Part shown: one piece after another, positions 8,818 through 19,300 of the stretch
How positions within the stretch are numbered: the stretch's first letter is position 1
Layout: each line of letters begins with the position of its first letter
Assembly: GCF_002288325.1 (NCBI RefSeq)
Contig: NZ_CP016780.1
Coordinates: forward strand, 1,116,001-1,180,000
Length of the DNA stretch: 64,000 bases
Direction of reading: 5' to 3'
Source of the DNA: Candidatus Planktophila lacus
GTDB taxonomy: Bacteria; Actinomycetota; Actinomycetes; Nanopelagicales; Nanopelagicaceae
Made by a program: the position numbers and the translations under genes
Notes under the pieces: generated by a model
Database searches by the model: none
The model's input: only the letters and a program-made list of their open reading frames with translations
What the model was told of the DNA's origin: nothing

Positions 8818-10115
8818 TAGCGCAAGAACCCCTCATATGAACGCTGTTGCAACTGGCTTTCGATCTGCTTTGCAGTATCAAGACCAACACCGACAACGAT
8901 CAGGATCGCAGTTCCACCGAATGGGAAGTTCTGAGTTGCACCGAAGACGATAAGTGCACCGATCGGAATAATCGCAACGAGTGCAAGATAGAGCGCACCT
9001 GGCGCTGTAATACGTGAGAGAACGTATTGCAGGTATTCAGAAGTTGGGCGACCGGCACGGATGCCTGGAATAAATCCGCCGTACTTCTTCATATTGTCTG
9101 CAACTTCATCTGGATTAAAGGTAATCGCTACATAGAAGTAGGTGAAGAAGATAATCAAAGCTGAATAAGCAGTTACATAAAAGACGTTATCGCCATTTAC
9201 GAGGTTACGAGAAACCCATACTGCCCAAGCCGCTTGGCTATTGGTGAAGTTAACGATCAAAGATGGGATGTAGAGAAGCGATGAAGCGAAGATAACCGGG
9301 ATAACGCCAGCCTGGTTTACCTTGATTGGAATATAAGTACTTGTTCCGCCGTAAGCCTGACGTCCAACCATGCGCTTTGCGTACTGCACAGGAATTCGAC
9401 GTTGCGCTTGCTCAACGAATACAACCGCTGCAACAACTGCAATACCGACCGCTAAAACAACGATAAATGCGAAAAGACCCTTTTGAACGCGGATGCTCCA
9501 GAGTTGTCCAGGGAAGCTCGCTGCGATAGATGTAAAGATCAAGATAGACATACCGTTACCGATACCGCGATCAGTGATCAGCTCTCCGAGCCACATGATT
9601 ACAGATGTACCGGCTGTCATAACGATGATCATCGTTGCGATGCGCTGCCATGAAGTATCAGGAATGATCGCTTCATTACAGCCTGAGATCAAACGACCAG
9701 GTGTACGAGCAACTGCAACCAAACCTGTTGATTGAAGTACTGCTAAACCGATTGTTAGATAACGGGTGTATTGAGTTAACTTCGCAGTTCCAGATTGTCC
9801 CTCTTTCTTAAGAGTTTCAAAGCGTGGAATTACAACTGTAAGAAGTTGAATAATGATCGAGCTGGTGATGTAAGGCATGATGCCAAGTGCAAAGACAGAG
9901 AGCTGAATGAGCGCTCCACCTGAGAACAAGTTGATCAGACCGAAGAGACCACCTGTTTGAACTTGGTTAAGACATGTCTGAACTGCTGTGTATGAAACGC
10001 CAGGAGTTGGGACGACTGAACCGAAGCGGAACAGAGCCATGATTGAAAGAGTGAAGAAGATCTTCTTGCGCAGATCTGGTGTCTTAAAAGCCATTCCAAA
10101 TGCTGAAAGCATCAA
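8817..10115 (-). CDS. secY: Preprotein translocase subunit SecY
   Basis: The channel-forming subunit of the Sec translocon, working with SecE (also in this window) and SecG. It has 432 residues and ten predicted membrane helices; the plug region G-L-F-G-L-I-N-L-F-S-G-G-A and the cytoplasmic loop G-I-G-N-G-M-S-I are typical. The gene sits between rplO and adk, its conserved place in the spc operon. The C-terminus, Q-L-Q-Q-R-S-Y-E-G-F-L-R, is the usual SecY ending. Confidence 0.97.
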   Translation of the reverse strand: MMLSAFGMAFKTPDLRKKIFFTLSIMALFRFGSVVPTPGVSYTAVQTCLNQVQTGGLFGLINLFSGGALIQLSVFALGIMPYITSSIIIQLLTVVIPRFETLKKEGQSGTAKLTQYTRYLTIGLAVLQSTGLVAVARTPGRLISGCNEAIIPDTSWQRIATMIIVMTAGTSVIMWLGELITDRGIGNGMSILIFTSIAASFPGQLWSIRVQKGLFAFIVVLAVGIAVVAAVVFVEQAQRRIPVQYAKRMVGRQAYGGTSTYIPIKVNQAGVIPVIFASSLLYIPSLIVNFTNSQAAWAVWVSRNLVNGDNVFYVTAYSALIIFFTYFYVAITFNPDEVADNMKKYGGFIPGIRAGRPTSEYLQYVLSRITAPGALYLALVAIIPIGALIVFGATQNFPFGGTAILIVVGVGLDTAKQIESQLQQRSYEGFLR

Positions 10116-10164
10116 TCTTCTCCCTCTATCAAATCAAACTAGCTAAGTATTTTTCTAAGAAACC

Positions 10165-10605
10165 TTAGAGAACCTTGGTTGAACCACCAGCGGCAGCAAT
10201 CTTTTCAACTGCTGATGCTGAGAATGCATGTGCTGTTACAGATACCTTGACAGCGATATCGCCATTGCCAAGAACCTTTACAGGCAAGCTATCGCGTACT
10301 GCGCCCTTAGCAATTAGATCCGCAACTGTTACATCTCCACCCTTAGGGAAGAGATCGTTAATTGTTGCAACGTTAACTGCCTGGTACTCAATACGTGCTG
10401 GGTTCTTAAAGCCGCGAAGCTTAGGCAAACGCATAACCAACGGAAGCTGGCCACCCTCAAAACCTGGGCGAACAGTGTTACGTGCATGCGTTCCCTTGCC
10501 ACCGCGACCGGCGGTCTTACCCTTTGATGCTTCACCGCGACCCTTACGAGTCTTAGCTTTCTTTGCACCAGGGGCTGGACGAAGGTGATGAAGTTTTAGC
10601 GTCAT
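10165..10605 (-). CDS. rplO: 50S ribosomal protein L15
   Basis: A 146-residue protein of the large ribosomal subunit that binds 23S rRNA late in assembly. The basic glycine-rich N-terminal region ([20 protein letters not shown]) is diagnostic. It lies 2 nt after rpmD and about 50 nt before secY, in the conserved spc order. Confidence 0.97.
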   Translation of the reverse strand: MTLKLHHLRPAPGAKKAKTRKGRGEASKGKTAGRGGKGTHARNTVRPGFEGGQLPLVMRLPKLRGFKNPARIEYQAVNVATINDLFPKGGDVTVADLIAKGAVRDSLPVKVLGNGDIAVKVSVTAHAFSASAVEKIAAAGGSTKVL

Positions 10606-10607
10606 CT

Positions 10608-10790
10608 TTATTCGACCTCCTCAACCTTGATCAAGTGACGTGCTGCGTACACCATGCCACGAATTTCTGGACGATCTTCTTTGACGACAACATCGTTGAT
10701 GCGCTTTAGACCAAGTGAACGCAAGGTCTCGCGAATCTCAGGTTTGTTACCGACCTTAGATTTAATTTGAGTTACTTTTAAACGTGGCAT
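10608..10790 (-). CDS. rpmD: 50S ribosomal protein L30
   Basis: A 60-residue protein with the typical L30 pattern: [11 protein letters not shown] at the start, then [13 protein letters not shown]. Its start overlaps the rpsE stop by one base. Normal size and place. Confidence 0.96.
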   Translation of the reverse strand: MPRLKVTQIKSKVGNKPEIRETLRSLGLKRINDVVVKEDRPEIRGMVYAARHLIKVEEVE

Positions 10791-11431
10791 TAGGCACCAA
10801 CTGTCATCTGTGAAGCGCGGATAATTGCTGCAGGTGCAACATCTTCAAGTGGACGACCGCGACGAGCAGCGATTGCTGCTGGTGACTCAAGCATCTTCAA
10901 CGCTGCAACAGTGGCGTGAACCATGTTGATTGCATTGTTTGAGCCGAGTGACTTGGTCAATACATCTGAGATGCCAGCACATTCGAGTACTGCACGAATT
11001 GGGCCACCGGCGATAACTCCGGTACCTGGGCTTGCTGGGCGAAGAAGAACTACGCCAGCTGCTGTTTCTCCTTGTACTGGGTGAGGAACAGTTCCTTGGA
11101 TGCGTGGGACTACGAAGAATGACTTCTTTGCTTCTTCAACAGCCTTAGCGATCGCTTGTGGAACTTCCTTAGACTTTCCGTAACCAATACCGACTGTGCC
11201 ATTGCCGTCGCCGACAACTACTAGTGCGGTGAATGAGAAACGACGTCCACCCTTAACAACTTTAGATACACGGTTGATAAAGACAACGCGCTCCATGTAA
11301 GGAGACTTGTCCTTTTCACGATCGTCGCGACGTTCACGGCGTTCGCCATTTCCGCGGCCACGGCCTTTTTCAGAAACCTTGTCAGCGCCCTTGTTGTCTG
11401 GTGCAGTTGCGGTTGTTGGATTTTCAGCCAT
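10790..11431 (-). CDS. rpsE: 30S ribosomal protein S5
   Basis: A decoding-fidelity protein of the small subunit, 213 residues. After a charged, low-complexity N-terminal extension of about 45 residues (rich in Lys, Arg, Glu and Asp, common in actinobacterial S5) the double-stranded RNA-binding domain is clear: [20 protein letters not shown] and later G-Y-G-K-S-K-E-V-P. The C-terminal domain holds [11 protein letters not shown]. One-base overlaps join it to rplR and rpmD. Confidence 0.97.
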   Translation of the reverse strand: MAENPTTATAPDNKGADKVSEKGRGRGNGERRERRDDREKDKSPYMERVVFINRVSKVVKGGRRFSFTALVVVGDGNGTVGIGYGKSKEVPQAIAKAVEEAKKSFFVVPRIQGTVPHPVQGETAAGVVLLRPASPGTGVIAGGPIRAVLECAGISDVLTKSLGSNNAINMVHATVAALKMLESPAAIAARRGRPLEDVAPAAIIRASQMTVGA

Positions 11432-11808
11432 TAGAACTCCAATCCGTTCTCTCGTGCACTATCAGCAAGTGCTGCGATACGACCTGTGTACTTATTTCCT
11501 GCGCGGTCGAATACAACGGTAGAGATACCGGCATCCTTTCCACGCTTTGCGATCAACGCGCCAATCTCGCGAGACTTTGCAGTCTTATCGCCAGTTGACT
11601 TGCGGAAGGCTTCTTCCATTGTTGATGCGTAAGCCAAAGTCTTACCTTGTGTGTCATCAATGATCTGTACGAAGAGGTGACGCGCAGAGCGAGAAACGAC
11701 TAGACGTGGACGCGCAGGAGTGCCAGAGACCTTCTTGCGGACGCGGAAGTGACGACGGGCGCGAGCATTAGTAGCTGACCCCTTGCGGACTTTTACACCG
11801 ATTGCCAT
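11431..11808 (-). CDS. rplR: 50S ribosomal protein L18
   Basis: A 5S rRNA-binding protein of 125 residues. Family motifs are [29 protein letters not shown] near the middle, and [11 protein letters not shown] near the end. Overlaps its neighbours by one base on each side. Confidence 0.97.
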   Translation of the reverse strand: MAIGVKVRKGSATNARARRHFRVRKKVSGTPARPRLVVSRSARHLFVQIIDDTQGKTLAYASTMEEAFRKSTGDKTAKSREIGALIAKRGKDAGISTVVFDRAGNKYTGRIAALADSARENGLEF

Positions 11809-12347
11809 TACTTCTTACCTGTCTTTCCTTGCTTACGGCGAACAACTTCGCCTGCCAAACGTAGGCCCTTGCCCTTATAAGGATCTGCCTTACGCAGTTT
11901 CTTAATCTTGGCTGCTACTTCACCAACGAGTTGCTTATCAATTCCGGTGATGTGCAACTTGGTTGGAGATTCAACCTTGTAAGAAATTCCTTCTGGAGCT
12001 AGGAATGGAACTGGGTGGCTATATCCGAGCAAGAATTCGAGATCCTTACCCTTCTCAGCAACGCGGTAACCAACACCGACGATGTCGATAGTTAGCGTGT
12101 AACCAGTTGTTACGCCGGTGACCATATTTGATACCAATGTGCGTGATAGGCCATGAAGTGAACGTGTAACGCGCTCTTCATTTGGACGAGCAACGGTGAT
12201 AACACCATCTGCTTGTGAAACTTGAATTGGTTCAGCGACGTTTAGTGAAAGTGAACCCTTTGGTCCCTTAACTGAAACGTTCTGACCTGCGATTGTTACT
12301 TCAACGCCAGCAGGAACAGCGATTGGCATACGACCGATACGTGACAT
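11808..12347 (-). CDS. rplF: 50S ribosomal protein L6
   Basis: A 179-residue protein at the factor-binding base of the L7/L12 stalk. It begins [12 protein letters not shown] and ends with the conserved D-P-Y-K-G-K-G-L-R segment. It starts 6 nt after rpsH. Confidence 0.97.
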   Translation of the reverse strand: MSRIGRMPIAVPAGVEVTIAGQNVSVKGPKGSLSLNVAEPIQVSQADGVITVARPNEERVTRSLHGLSRTLVSNMVTGVTTGYTLTIDIVGVGYRVAEKGKDLEFLLGYSHPVPFLAPEGISYKVESPTKLHITGIDKQLVGEVAAKIKKLRKADPYKGKGLRLAGEVVRRKQGKTGKK

Positions 12348-12353
12348 ATTCGA

Positions 12354-12758
12354 TCACCATACGTAGGCGAGAACTTCTCCGCCTACACCCTGTTTGTTGG
12401 CTTGCTTATCAGTCAGCAATCCAGATGAAGTTGAAATGATTGCAACGCCGAGTCCACCAAGTACTTTTGGTAGAGCTGTTGACTTTGCGTAAACGCGAAG
12501 TCCTGGCTTGCTTACGCGGCGAAGACCGGCGATTGAACGCTCGCGGTTTGCACCGAACTTGAGGTCAAGAACTAGGTCCTTGCCAACACCGTTTGTTGCT
12601 GATTCAACGCGATAGCCTGCGATGAAACCCTCCTTTTGAAGGATCTCTGCAATGCGTGCTTTAACCGATGAAGACGGCATTGAAACCGAATCATGGTAAG
12701 CAGAGTTCGCGTTGCGCAGACGTGTCAACATGTCTGCGATCGGATCTGTCATTGTCAT
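12354..12758 (-). CDS. rpsH: 30S ribosomal protein S8
   Basis: A primary 16S rRNA-binding protein and, in E. coli, the autoregulator of the spc operon. I start it at ATG 12758 ([16 protein letters not shown], 134 residues), which matches the family start; a longer reading adds 13 residues that have no counterpart in S8. The C-terminal S-T-S-S-G-L-L-T-D is diagnostic. Upstream is a 107-nt gap with a perfect palindrome and further possible hairpins, the largest spacer inside this ribosomal block. Confidence 0.95.
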   Translation of the reverse strand: MTMTDPIADMLTRLRNANSAYHDSVSMPSSSVKARIAEILQKEGFIAGYRVESATNGVGKDLVLDLKFGANRERSIAGLRRVSKPGLRVYAKSTALPKVLGGLGVAIISTSSGLLTDKQANKQGVGGEVLAYVW

Positions 12759-12789
12759 ACGTGGCCTATGGCCTTTCTCGAAACAGTAT

Positions 12790-12806
12790 CCAAGCAATTT
12801 GCCTGG
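12790..12806 (-). promoter_or_regulatory. Small hairpin in the rpsH leader
   Basis: CCAAGC/GCCTGG can pair around an A/T-rich loop with one G-U pair on the minus-strand RNA, 32 nt upstream of the rpsH start. A second tiny hairpin, GGCC-ATA-GGCC, sits next to the start. They might be part of an S8-responsive leader; the structure was not folded by program. Confidence 0.3.
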
Positions 12807-12840
12807 ACTTTCTTCGTTGTAGTTTTAACTAGCTTGCTCC

Positions 12841-12870
12841 GGTAAAAATGATGGCGCCATCATTTTTACC
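12841..12870. repeat. Perfect 30-bp palindrome across the rpsN stop codon
   Basis: Two exact 15-base arms (GGTAAAAATGATGGC and its complement) meet without a spacer. In RNA this gives a 13-bp stem with a GCGC tip. The rpsN stop codon lies inside one arm, so the ribosome finishing S14 would melt the hairpin. The minus-strand 3' arm carries a short U-run. It could be an attenuator, an RNase-protection or processing structure, or a partial terminator that lowers downstream expression. Confidence 0.6.
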
Positions 12871-13051
12871 AAGAAGCCTTTGTAATACCTGGAAGTTCAC
12901 CACGGTGCGCCATTTCACGGAAACAGACGCGGCAAATTCCAAACTTTTGATAGACAGAGTGCGGACGGCCGCAACGCTGACAACGTGTATAGCCACGAAC
13001 CTTGAACTTAGGCTTGCGAGCAGCTTTAACCTTGAGTGATGTCTTTGCCAT
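12866..13051 (-). CDS. rpsN: 30S ribosomal protein S14, zinc-binding type Z
   Basis: A 61-residue S14 with the zinc ribbon C-Q-R-C-G ... C-R-V-C (residues 24-43), the short C+ form found in the spc operon of Gram-positives. The C-terminus [10 protein letters not shown] is the family ending. It follows rplE by 2 nt. Confidence 0.97.
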   Translation of the reverse strand: MAKTSLKVKAARKPKFKVRGYTRCQRCGRPHSVYQKFGICRVCFREMAHRGELPGITKASW

Positions 13052-13053
13052 TC

Positions 13054-13611
13054 TTATGCCTCCCGGAAAGGAAAACCGAGCAACTTCAAGAGTGCGCGGC
13101 CTTCTTCGTCGTTCTTCGCTGTGGTTACAACAGTGATATCCATACCGCGTGGGCGATCGACCTTATCTTGTTCGATTTCTGGGAATACAACCTGCTCGGT
13201 TAGACCGAATGTGTAGTTGCCCTTGCCATCGAATTGCTTAGGTGAAAGTCCACGGAAGTCGCGGATACGTGGAAGAGAAATTGAGAGTAAGCGATCTGCG
13301 AACTCCCACATACGATCTCCACGCATTGTTACGTGTGCACCAATTGGCATACCTTCACGCAACTTGAACTGCGCGATTGATTTGCGTGACTTGGTTACTT
13401 GTGGCTTCTGGCCTGTGATGATTGCTAGATCGCGGACTGCGCCTTCGATTAGCTTAGAATCACGAGCAGCTTCGCCAACACCCATATTTACAACGATCTT
13501 TACGAGCGTTGGAACCTGCATTGGATTTTTATATCCAAATTGAGTCGTAAGTGCGCCAGCGATTTCGCTACGGTAACGAGCCTTTAAACGAACATCAGTC
13601 GTTGTTGACAT
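13054..13611 (-). CDS. rplE: 50S ribosomal protein L5
   Basis: A 5S rRNA-binding protein of the central protuberance, 185 residues. Motifs: V-V-N-M-G-V-G-E-A, the [17 protein letters not shown] loop and [12 protein letters not shown] near the end. One-base overlap with rplX. Confidence 0.97.
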   Translation of the reverse strand: MSTTTDVRLKARYRSEIAGALTTQFGYKNPMQVPTLVKIVVNMGVGEAARDSKLIEGAVRDLAIITGQKPQVTKSRKSIAQFKLREGMPIGAHVTMRGDRMWEFADRLLSISLPRIRDFRGLSPKQFDGKGNYTFGLTEQVVFPEIEQDKVDRPRGMDITVVTTAKNDEEGRALLKLLGFPFREA

Positions 13612-13922
13612 TAGATGTCCTTTCCGGTGCGACGTGAGATGCGAACATTTTTGCCTTCTTCATCTTTACGAACGCCAAGGCGAGTTGCCTTGCCATCGCC
13701 ATCGACGACCATGACATTTGAAATGTGAATTGTTGCTTCAGCAGTAACGATTCCGCCGACCTTGACGCCGCGTTCGGTTGTTGACTCTTTGGTGTGGCGC
13801 TGTACGCGGTTAACACCTTCAACAAGAATGCGGTTCTTATCAACATCGAGAACCTTGCCTGTAACACCCTTGTTCTTGCCAGCGATTACGAGCACTGTGT
13901 CATCTTTCTTGATCTTCGCCAT
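13611..13922 (-). CDS. rplX: 50S ribosomal protein L24
   Basis: An assembly-initiating large-subunit protein of 103 residues, with an N-terminal KOW motif ([17 protein letters not shown]) and the N-R-V-Q-R-H-T-K region. It begins 2 nt after rplN. Confidence 0.97.
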   Translation of the reverse strand: MAKIKKDDTVLVIAGKNKGVTGKVLDVDKNRILVEGVNRVQRHTKESTTERGVKVGGIVTAEATIHISNVMVVDGDGKATRLGVRKDEEGKNVRISRRTGKDI

Positions 13923-13924
13923 GG

Positions 13925-14293
13925 TTAGAGCACCTCCGGAGCGAGTGAAATGATCTTCATGAACTTCTTGTCGCGAAGTTCGCGAGCAACTGGTCCGAAG
14001 ATACGAGTTCCGCGAGGTTCGCCATCTGCTTTAAGGATGACTGCTGCGTTCTCGTCAAATTTGATGTAAGAACCGTCTGGACGACGACGTTCTTTAACTG
14101 TACGAACGATGACAGCCTTTACGACTTCACCCTTCTTTACTTGTCCGCCAGGAATTGCATCCTTAACAGAACAGACGATGATGTCTCCGATACCGGCGTA
14201 ACGACGGGAGGAGCCACCGAGAACACGAATACAGAGAAGCTCTTTGGCTCCTGTGTTATCCGCGACGCGTAGGCGCGATTCTTGTTGAATCAT
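13925..14293 (-). CDS. rplN: 50S ribosomal protein L14
   Basis: A 122-residue large-subunit interface protein. It starts [17 protein letters not shown] and ends with [16 protein letters not shown], both highly conserved in L14. Confidence 0.98.
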   Translation of the reverse strand: MIQQESRLRVADNTGAKELLCIRVLGGSSRRYAGIGDIIVCSVKDAIPGGQVKKGEVVKAVIVRTVKERRRPDGSYIKFDENAAVILKADGEPRGTRIFGPVARELRDKKFMKIISLAPEVL

Positions 14294-14308
14294 TTTTTAT
14301 CCTGCCCC

Positions 14309-14572
14309 TTACTTAGCTTTCTCGATGATTGAAACTAGACGCCAGCGCTTTGATGCTGAAATTGGTCGTGTTTCCATGATCAAAACACGATCTCCAGTAC
14401 CTGCGCTATTGGTCTCGTCGTGAGCCTTTAGCTTTGTTGAACGAGACATAACCTTTGAGTACATACCGTGCTTTACGCGGTTTGATACTTCAACGGTGAT
14501 CGTCTTATCCATCTTGTCTGAAATGACAATGCCTTCACGTGTCTTGCGATCTGCGCGATTTTCGGTAGTCAT
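14309..14572 (-). CDS. rpsQ: 30S ribosomal protein S17
   Basis: An 87-residue OB-fold protein that binds the 5' domain of 16S r[22 protein letters not shown] and the [13 protein letters not shown] ending identify it. One-base overlap with rpmC. Confidence 0.97.
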   Translation of the reverse strand: MTTENRADRKTREGIVISDKMDKTITVEVSNRVKHGMYSKVMSRSTKLKAHDETNSAGTGDRVLIMETRPISASKRWRLVSIIEKAK

Positions 14573-14784
14573 TAGGCAGCGCCTCCGATTCCTAGTTCGC
14601 GTTCGCGGATAATTGTGTAAAGACGTGCGATCTCCTTGCGGACTGCTCCGAGGCGACCATGTGATTCGAGCTGACCAGTAGCAGCCTGGAAGCGCAGATT
14701 AAAGAGTTCCTCTTTAGCCTCACGCACCTTCGATGCTAATTCGTCATCGGTTAATTGGCGTAGTTCTTCATTAACGTTAGCCAC
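14572..14784 (-). CDS. rpmC: 50S ribosomal protein L29
   Basis: A small two-helix protein next to the peptide exit tunnel. I place the start at GTG 14784 (70 residues, [11 protein letters not shown]), because GGAGG precedes it by 6 nt and this leaves a one-base gap after rplP; a longer reading would overlap rplP by 14 bases. The motif [14 protein letters not shown] is typical. Confidence 0.95.
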   Translation of the reverse strand: MANVNEELRQLTDDELASKVREAKEELFNLRFQAATGQLESHGRLGAVRKEIARLYTIIRERELGIGGAA

Positions 14785-14785
14785 T

Positions 14786-15199
14786 TTATGCCTCCTCACG
14801 CTTTACTACACGACACTTCATTGGAAGCTTATGAATCGCAAGACGCATAGCTTCAGTTGCAATCGCTTCTGTTACTCCAGAGATTTCAAACATGATGCGA
14901 CCTGGCTTCACGTTTGCAATCCACCATTCAGGTGAACCTTTACCGGAACCCATACGAGTTTCAGCAGGCTTCTTTGTAATTGGACGATCTGGATAAATAT
15001 TGATCCAAACTTTTCCACCGCGCTTGATATAGCGAGTCATCGCAATACGAGCAGCTTCGATCTGACGGTTGGTTACGTATGCAGGCTCTAGAGCTTGGAT
15101 ACCGAAGTCACCGAATGCAACAGCTGTTCCGCCCTTTGATGCGCCTGAACGCGATGGGTGGTGCTGCTTACGGTGCTTGACCTTACGAGGAATTAACAT
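14786..15199 (-). CDS. rplP: 50S ribosomal protein L16
   Basis: A 137-residue large-subunit protein near the A site. [13 protein letters not shown] and the [12 protein letters not shown] loop are diagnostic. The start directly follows the rpsC stop. Confidence 0.98.
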   Translation of the reverse strand: MLIPRKVKHRKQHHPSRSGASKGGTAVAFGDFGIQALEPAYVTNRQIEAARIAMTRYIKRGGKVWINIYPDRPITKKPAETRMGSGKGSPEWWIANVKPGRIMFEISGVTEAIATEAMRLAIHKLPMKCRVVKREEA

Positions 15200-15988
15200 T
15201 TACGCCTCGCCTCCTTCAGTTGCTGGTGCTGTTGCTTCTACAACTGGTGCTGCTTGAGTAGTTGTAACTTCTGCACGTGGTGCACGTGGTGTGCGAGGTC
15301 CGCGACGTTCTGGCTTTGGAGCGCGTGCTTCTGCAAGCGCCTTTTCAGCGCGCTCTGCGCGTGAACCAATAACTTCACCCTTGTAGATCCAAACCTTTAC
15401 ACCCAAGCGACCGAATGTTGTTGCGGCTTCATAGAAACCGTAATCAATATCAGCGCGAAGTGTGTGCAATGGAACGCGACCTTCACGGTAGAACTCGGAA
15501 CGTGACATTTCTGCGCCACCAAGACGACCACCGCACTGAACACGAATGCCCTGTGCTCCGGCCTTCATCGCTGACTGCATTGACTTCTTCATTGCGCGGC
15601 GGAAAGAAACGCGAGCAGCAAGCTGTTCTGCAATTCCTTGTGCAACAAGTTGCGCATCAATCTCTGGGTTCTTAACTTCGAGAATGTTTAGCTGTACTTG
15701 CTTGCCGGTTAGCTTCTCAAGCTTCTGACGGAGTACGTCAGCTTCTTGTCCGCGACGACCAATGACGATGCCAGGACGCGCAGTGTGTAGATCGATACGG
15801 ACGCGATCGCGAGTACGTTCGATCTCAATGCGAGATACGCCTGCGCGCTCCATACCTTTCTGCATCATGCGACGGATTTCGACATCTTCCTTGACGTAAT
15901 CCTTGTAAAGCTTGTCTGCATACCAACGTGACTTGAATTCAGTTGTGATGCCCAGGCGGAACCCGTGTGGGTTAACTTTTTGACCCAT
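15200..15988 (-). CDS. rpsC: 30S ribosomal protein S3
   Basis: A 262-residue protein of the mRNA entry channel with helicase activity. The N-terminal [13 protein letters not shown], the KH domain motif G-R-R-G-Q-E and the C-terminal domain [10 protein letters not shown] are present. The last 50 residues form a flexible Arg/Pro then Thr/Ala-rich tail, a common actinobacterial extension. Confidence 0.97.
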   Translation of the reverse strand: MGQKVNPHGFRLGITTEFKSRWYADKLYKDYVKEDVEIRRMMQKGMERAGVSRIEIERTRDRVRIDLHTARPGIVIGRRGQEADVLRQKLEKLTGKQVQLNILEVKNPEIDAQLVAQGIAEQLAARVSFRRAMKKSMQSAMKAGAQGIRVQCGGRLGGAEMSRSEFYREGRVPLHTLRADIDYGFYEAATTFGRLGVKVWIYKGEVIGSRAERAEKALAEARAPKPERRGPRTPRAPRAEVTTTQAAPVVEATAPATEGGEA

Positions 15989-16449
15989 TACTTGGTCGCT
16001 CCCTTCGCTGAATCATCAGCACGCTTTGGATTACGTGTCTGAGTCTTTGTTGATGTACGTGAAATTGATTTGCTAGTTGCCTTTACATCGCTAACTGCAA
16101 CTGAGATATGGCTTGAGCGCTTCAAGATACGGAAACCGCGACCTTGTGCACGTGGGCGGAAACGCTTCATTGTGCGTCCTTCGTCCACGAGAGCTTCAAC
16201 AACCCAGAGTTCAGATGCGTCGCGAATTGCAGGGTTTTTAGCCTTTGCATTTGCAACAGCAGAGTTAAGGAGTGTGTAGACATCTGAACCTGCAGCCTGT
16301 GGCGCAAACTTCAGAACGTTAAGTGCTTCGTCTGCACGCATTCCACGAACCAAGTCGACAACGCGACGAGCCTTCTGTGGTGTGTGGCGGATGTCGCGCA
16401 ATACGGCGCGAGCGATCAAAGTATCTGCTTGAGGAGTTGTATTAGCCAC
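15988..16449 (-). CDS. rplV: 50S ribosomal protein L22
   Basis: A protein lining the peptide exit tunnel. I set the start at GTG 16449 (153 residues), six nt after GGAGAG, giving an 8-bp overlap with the end of rpsS; longer in-frame starts would run 26 to 71 bases into rpsS and add sequence not seen in L22. The core [18 protein letters not shown] is diagnostic. The C-terminal 40 residues are a Ser/Thr/Lys-rich tail beyond the usual L22 end. Confidence 0.94.
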   Translation of the reverse strand: MANTTPQADTLIARAVLRDIRHTPQKARRVVDLVRGMRADEALNVLKFAPQAAGSDVYTLLNSAVANAKAKNPAIRDASELWVVEALVDEGRTMKRFRPRAQGRGFRILKRSSHISVAVSDVKATSKSISRTSTKTQTRNPKRADDSAKGATK

Positions 16450-16723
16450 GAGCTGCTCTCCGATCATCTTTAACGTGTCCACGGAATGTACGAGTTGGTG
16501 CGAATTCACCAAGCTTGTGTCCGATCATTGCGTCAGTTACGAAAACCGGAACGTGCTTGCGGCCATCGTGTACTGCGATTGTGTGTCCGATCATTGAAGG
16601 AATAATCATTGAGCGGCGTGACCAGGTCTTGATCACGTTCTTAGTGTTGGCATCGTTCTGTGCATCCACCTTCTTGGTGAGATGTCCATCAACGAATGGA
16701 CCCTTCTTGAGACTTCTTGGCAT
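16442..16723 (-). CDS. rpsS: 30S ribosomal protein S19
   Basis: A 93-residue small-subunit head protein. [12 protein letters not shown] at the start, then [15 protein letters not shown] and [13 protein letters not shown], are all canonical. Confidence 0.98.
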   Translation of the reverse strand: MPRSLKKGPFVDGHLTKKVDAQNDANTKNVIKTWSRRSMIIPSMIGHTIAVHDGRKHVPVFVTDAMIGHKLGEFAPTRTFRGHVKDDRRAARG

Positions 16724-16735
16724 AAGGGTTCTCTC

Positions 16736-17569
16736 CTACCGCTTCTTATTCGACTTGCGACGACGGACGATCATGGAATCAGATGCTTTCTTCTTACGGG
16801 TACGTGCTTCTGGCTTACCCCAAGGTGAAACTGGGTGACGTCCACCAGAAGTCTTACCTTCACCACCACCGTGTGGGTGATCTACAGGGTTCATAACAAC
16901 ACCACGAACAGTTGGGCGAATACCTAACCAACGCTTGCGGCCAGCTTTTCCGTAGTTGATGTTGGATTGTTCTGCGTTTCCAACTTCACCAACAGTTGCG
17001 CGGCAACGAACATCTACGTTGCGAATTTCGCCAGAAGGCATACGAAGTTGTGCGTATGGACCTTCCTTTGCAACGAGCTGTACAGATGCACCTGCTGAAC
17101 GACCAATCTTTGCTCCGCCACCTGGGCGAAGTTCGATTGCGTGAACAGTTGTACCTACTGGGATGTTACGAAGAGGCAAGTTGTTTCCAGGTTTGATATC
17201 GGCCTTTGGACCGTTCTCAACTGTTGCACCTTGCTCAAGTTTATTTGGAGCGATGATGTAACGCTTTTCTCCATCTGCGTAGTGAAGAAGTGCGATACGC
17301 GCTGTGCGGTTTGGGTCGTATTCAATGTGTGCGACCTTTGCTGGAATTCCATCCTTATCGTTACGGACGAAATCGATCAGACGGTATGCACGCTTGTGTC
17401 CTCCACCTTGGTGGCGAACTGTGATGCGACCTTGATTGTTACGGCCACCCTTTGAGTGGATTGGACGTACCAATGACTTTTCAGGAGTTGTGCGTGTGAT
17501 TTCAGCGAAATCAGGAACGCTTGCGCCGCGTTGACCGGGGGTCGTTGGCTTGAGTTTGCGAAGTGCCAT
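16736..17569 (-). CDS. rplB: 50S ribosomal protein L2
   Basis: A 277-residue protein of the peptidyl-transferase region. The conserved [14 protein letters not shown] loop (including the functionally important histidine) and the [13 protein letters not shown] segment are present. Confidence 0.98.
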   Translation of the reverse strand: MALRKLKPTTPGQRGASVPDFAEITRTTPEKSLVRPIHSKGGRNNQGRITVRHQGGGHKRAYRLIDFVRNDKDGIPAKVAHIEYDPNRTARIALLHYADGEKRYIIAPNKLEQGATVENGPKADIKPGNNLPLRNIPVGTTVHAIELRPGGGAKIGRSAGASVQLVAKEGPYAQLRMPSGEIRNVDVRCRATVGEVGNAEQSNINYGKAGRKRWLGIRPTVRGVVMNPVDHPHGGGEGKTSGGRHPVSPWGKPEARTRKKKASDSMIVRRRKSNKKR

Positions 17570-17609
17570 GATGATCCTTTTCTAGAAATCCCTATTCGTA
17601 AGGTTGCCC

Positions 17610-17903
17610 TTAGGAAACGGGACCTCCGAAGATGTCGATACGGTCGCCAGCGGCCACATGAACGATTGCTCGCTTTGTGTCTTTGCGCTTTCCATCACCA
17701 AAACGTGTGCGCTTGTTCTTTCCGATGCGGTTCATAGTGTTAACACTTATGACCTTGACTCCGAAAACCTTCTCGACTGCGATCTTGATCTCAGTCTTGT
17801 TGGCATCTGGAGCAACAATGAATGTGTACTTGTTCTCATCTAGCAATCCGTAGCTCTTTTCAGAAACTACTGGCGCTAGCAAGACGTCGCGGTGATCTTT
17901 CAT
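17610..17903 (-). CDS. rplW: 50S ribosomal protein L23
   Basis: A 97-residue protein at the exit of the peptide tunnel, the docking site for SRP and trigger factor. The [11 protein letters not shown] motif at residues 8-18 and the [15 protein letters not shown] segment identify it. ATGA overlap with rplD. Confidence 0.97.
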   Translation of the reverse strand: MKDHRDVLLAPVVSEKSYGLLDENKYTFIVAPDANKTEIKIAVEKVFGVKVISVNTMNRIGKNKRTRFGDGKRKDTKRAIVHVAAGDRIDIFGGPVS

Positions 17904-18583
17904 GCTGTTACCTCGCTTTCACGTGCAACAGATTTAACAGACTTACCGGCTGCCTTTGCTGTGCTCTTTGCCTTAAGGAAATCGTTGATCGCTGCTTCTG
18001 AGAAGACAACGTCATCGCTCTTCAAGATGTCGTATGCATTTAGCTGATCAGGAACTAGAAGGTGTAGATCATCAGCGTTGCGAAGTGAACGCCATGCAGC
18101 GTCTTCGTTACGTGAGACAACAACCAAAAGGTTCTTGCGTGTTGAGAACTGACGAACTGCTGCAAGCGCTGCCTTTGTTGAAGGAGCTGCTGTTACAGAG
18201 TCGATAACGTGGATACGTTCGTTGCGCTGACGATCAGAGAGGACGCCGCGAAGTGCTTGTGCGATCATCTTCTTTGGTGTGCGCTGGAAGTAAGAACGTG
18301 GACGAACAGCATGTGCTGCACCACCACCGCGTTGCAAAGGAGCGCGGATCGAACCCTGACGAGCGCGGCCGGTTCCCTTCTGCTTAAACGGCTTCTTACC
18401 TGAACCAGAAGTTTCACCACGGTTCTTAGCCTTTTGAGTTCCTTGACGTGCAGCAGCAAGTTGCGCTGTCACGACTTGGTGGATCAAAGGAATATTTGTC
18501 TGCGCATCAAAGATGTCAGATGGAAGATCAACGCTTCCAACTTTCTTTCCTTCTGCGTTCTTTACTTCAACGGTAAGCGCCAT
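17900..18583 (-). CDS. rplD: 50S ribosomal protein L4
   Basis: A 227-residue protein; in E. coli it also attenuates its own operon. The [16 protein letters not shown] loop and the [11 protein letters not shown] motif are clear. The C-terminal 25 residues form an extra Lys/Ser/Ala tail. Confidence 0.97.
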   Translation of the reverse strand: MALTVEVKNAEGKKVGSVDLPSDIFDAQTNIPLIHQVVTAQLAAARQGTQKAKNRGETSGSGKKPFKQKGTGRARQGSIRAPLQRGGGAAHAVRPRSYFQRTPKKMIAQALRGVLSDRQRNERIHVIDSVTAAPSTKAALAAVRQFSTRKNLLVVVSRNEDAAWRSLRNADDLHLLVPDQLNAYDILKSDDVVFSEAAINDFLKAKSTAKAAGKSVKSVARESEVTA

Positions 18584-18585
18584 GG

Positions 18586-19284
18586 TTATGCACCAACCTT
18601 TCCTGATGCTGTTTCAAAGATTGCTTTCTTTGCAGCAGAGCGGATGAACACCAATGCGCCATCAGGACCTGGTACTGAACCCTTGATGAGTAGCAAGTTA
18701 TTTTCTGCATCAACTGATTGAACTAACAAGTTCTGTGTTGTGACTTTCTCTGCACCCATACGGCCCATCATGCGCATTCCCTTGAAAACGCGACCTGGTG
18801 TAGAGCAAGCACCGATTGAACCTGGCATGCGGTGCTTACGATCAACACCGTGAGATGAACCAAGACCACCGAAACCGTGGCGCTTCATAACACCAGCAGT
18901 TCCTTTACCTGTGCTTGTGCCGGTTGCATCAACGATGTCACCAGCAGCGAAAGTAGTTGCGCCGATTTCTTGGCCAACTGTGTATTCAGCAGCTGACAGT
19001 GTGCGCAGTTCTGCAACGGAGCGACGAGGAGTGACGCCTGCCTTTGCATAGTGGCCTGTTAGCGGCTTTGAAATTTTCTTTGGATCGATTGCACCGTAAG
19101 CAAGTTGCACGGCTGAGTAGCCATCCTTTTCAGGTGTGCGAATTTGCGTAACAACACATGATTCAACTGAAACTACAGTTACAGGAATCATCTTGTTGTT
19201 GGCATCGAAAACTTGTGTCATTCCGAGCTTCTTACCGAGAACGCCCTTAATGGACGAGCCGGCAGATTGAGTTGTATATGTCAT
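18586..19284 (-). CDS. rplC: 50S ribosomal protein L3
   Basis: An assembly-initiating protein of the large subunit, 232 residues. The start at ATG 19284 follows AGGA with an 8-nt gap; a longer reading would overlap rps[16 protein letters not shown] and [13 protein letters not shown] are diagnostic. Confidence 0.96.
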   Translation of the reverse strand: MTYTTQSAGSSIKGVLGKKLGMTQVFDANNKMIPVTVVSVESCVVTQIRTPEKDGYSAVQLAYGAIDPKKISKPLTGHYAKAGVTPRRSVAELRTLSAAEYTVGQEIGATTFAAGDIVDATGTSTGKGTAGVMKRHGFGGLGSSHGVDRKHRMPGSIGACSTPGRVFKGMRMMGRMGAEKVTTQNLLVQSVDAENNLLLIKGSVPGPDGALVFIRSAAKKAIFETASGKVGA

Positions 19285-19300
19285 GTTTCTCGTCCTTTCC

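Noticed and set aside
10175-10588. Long plus-strand open frames opposite ribosomal genes (also at 13217-13543, 20178-20666, 54857-55252)
   Set aside because: They mirror highly biased codon use of the genes on the minus strand, lack binding sites and encode no recognisable domain.
15988-16512. Longer L22 starting at 16512
   Set aside because: It would overlap rpsS by 71 bases and add residues foreign to L22; the GTG at 16449 has a good ribosome binding site.
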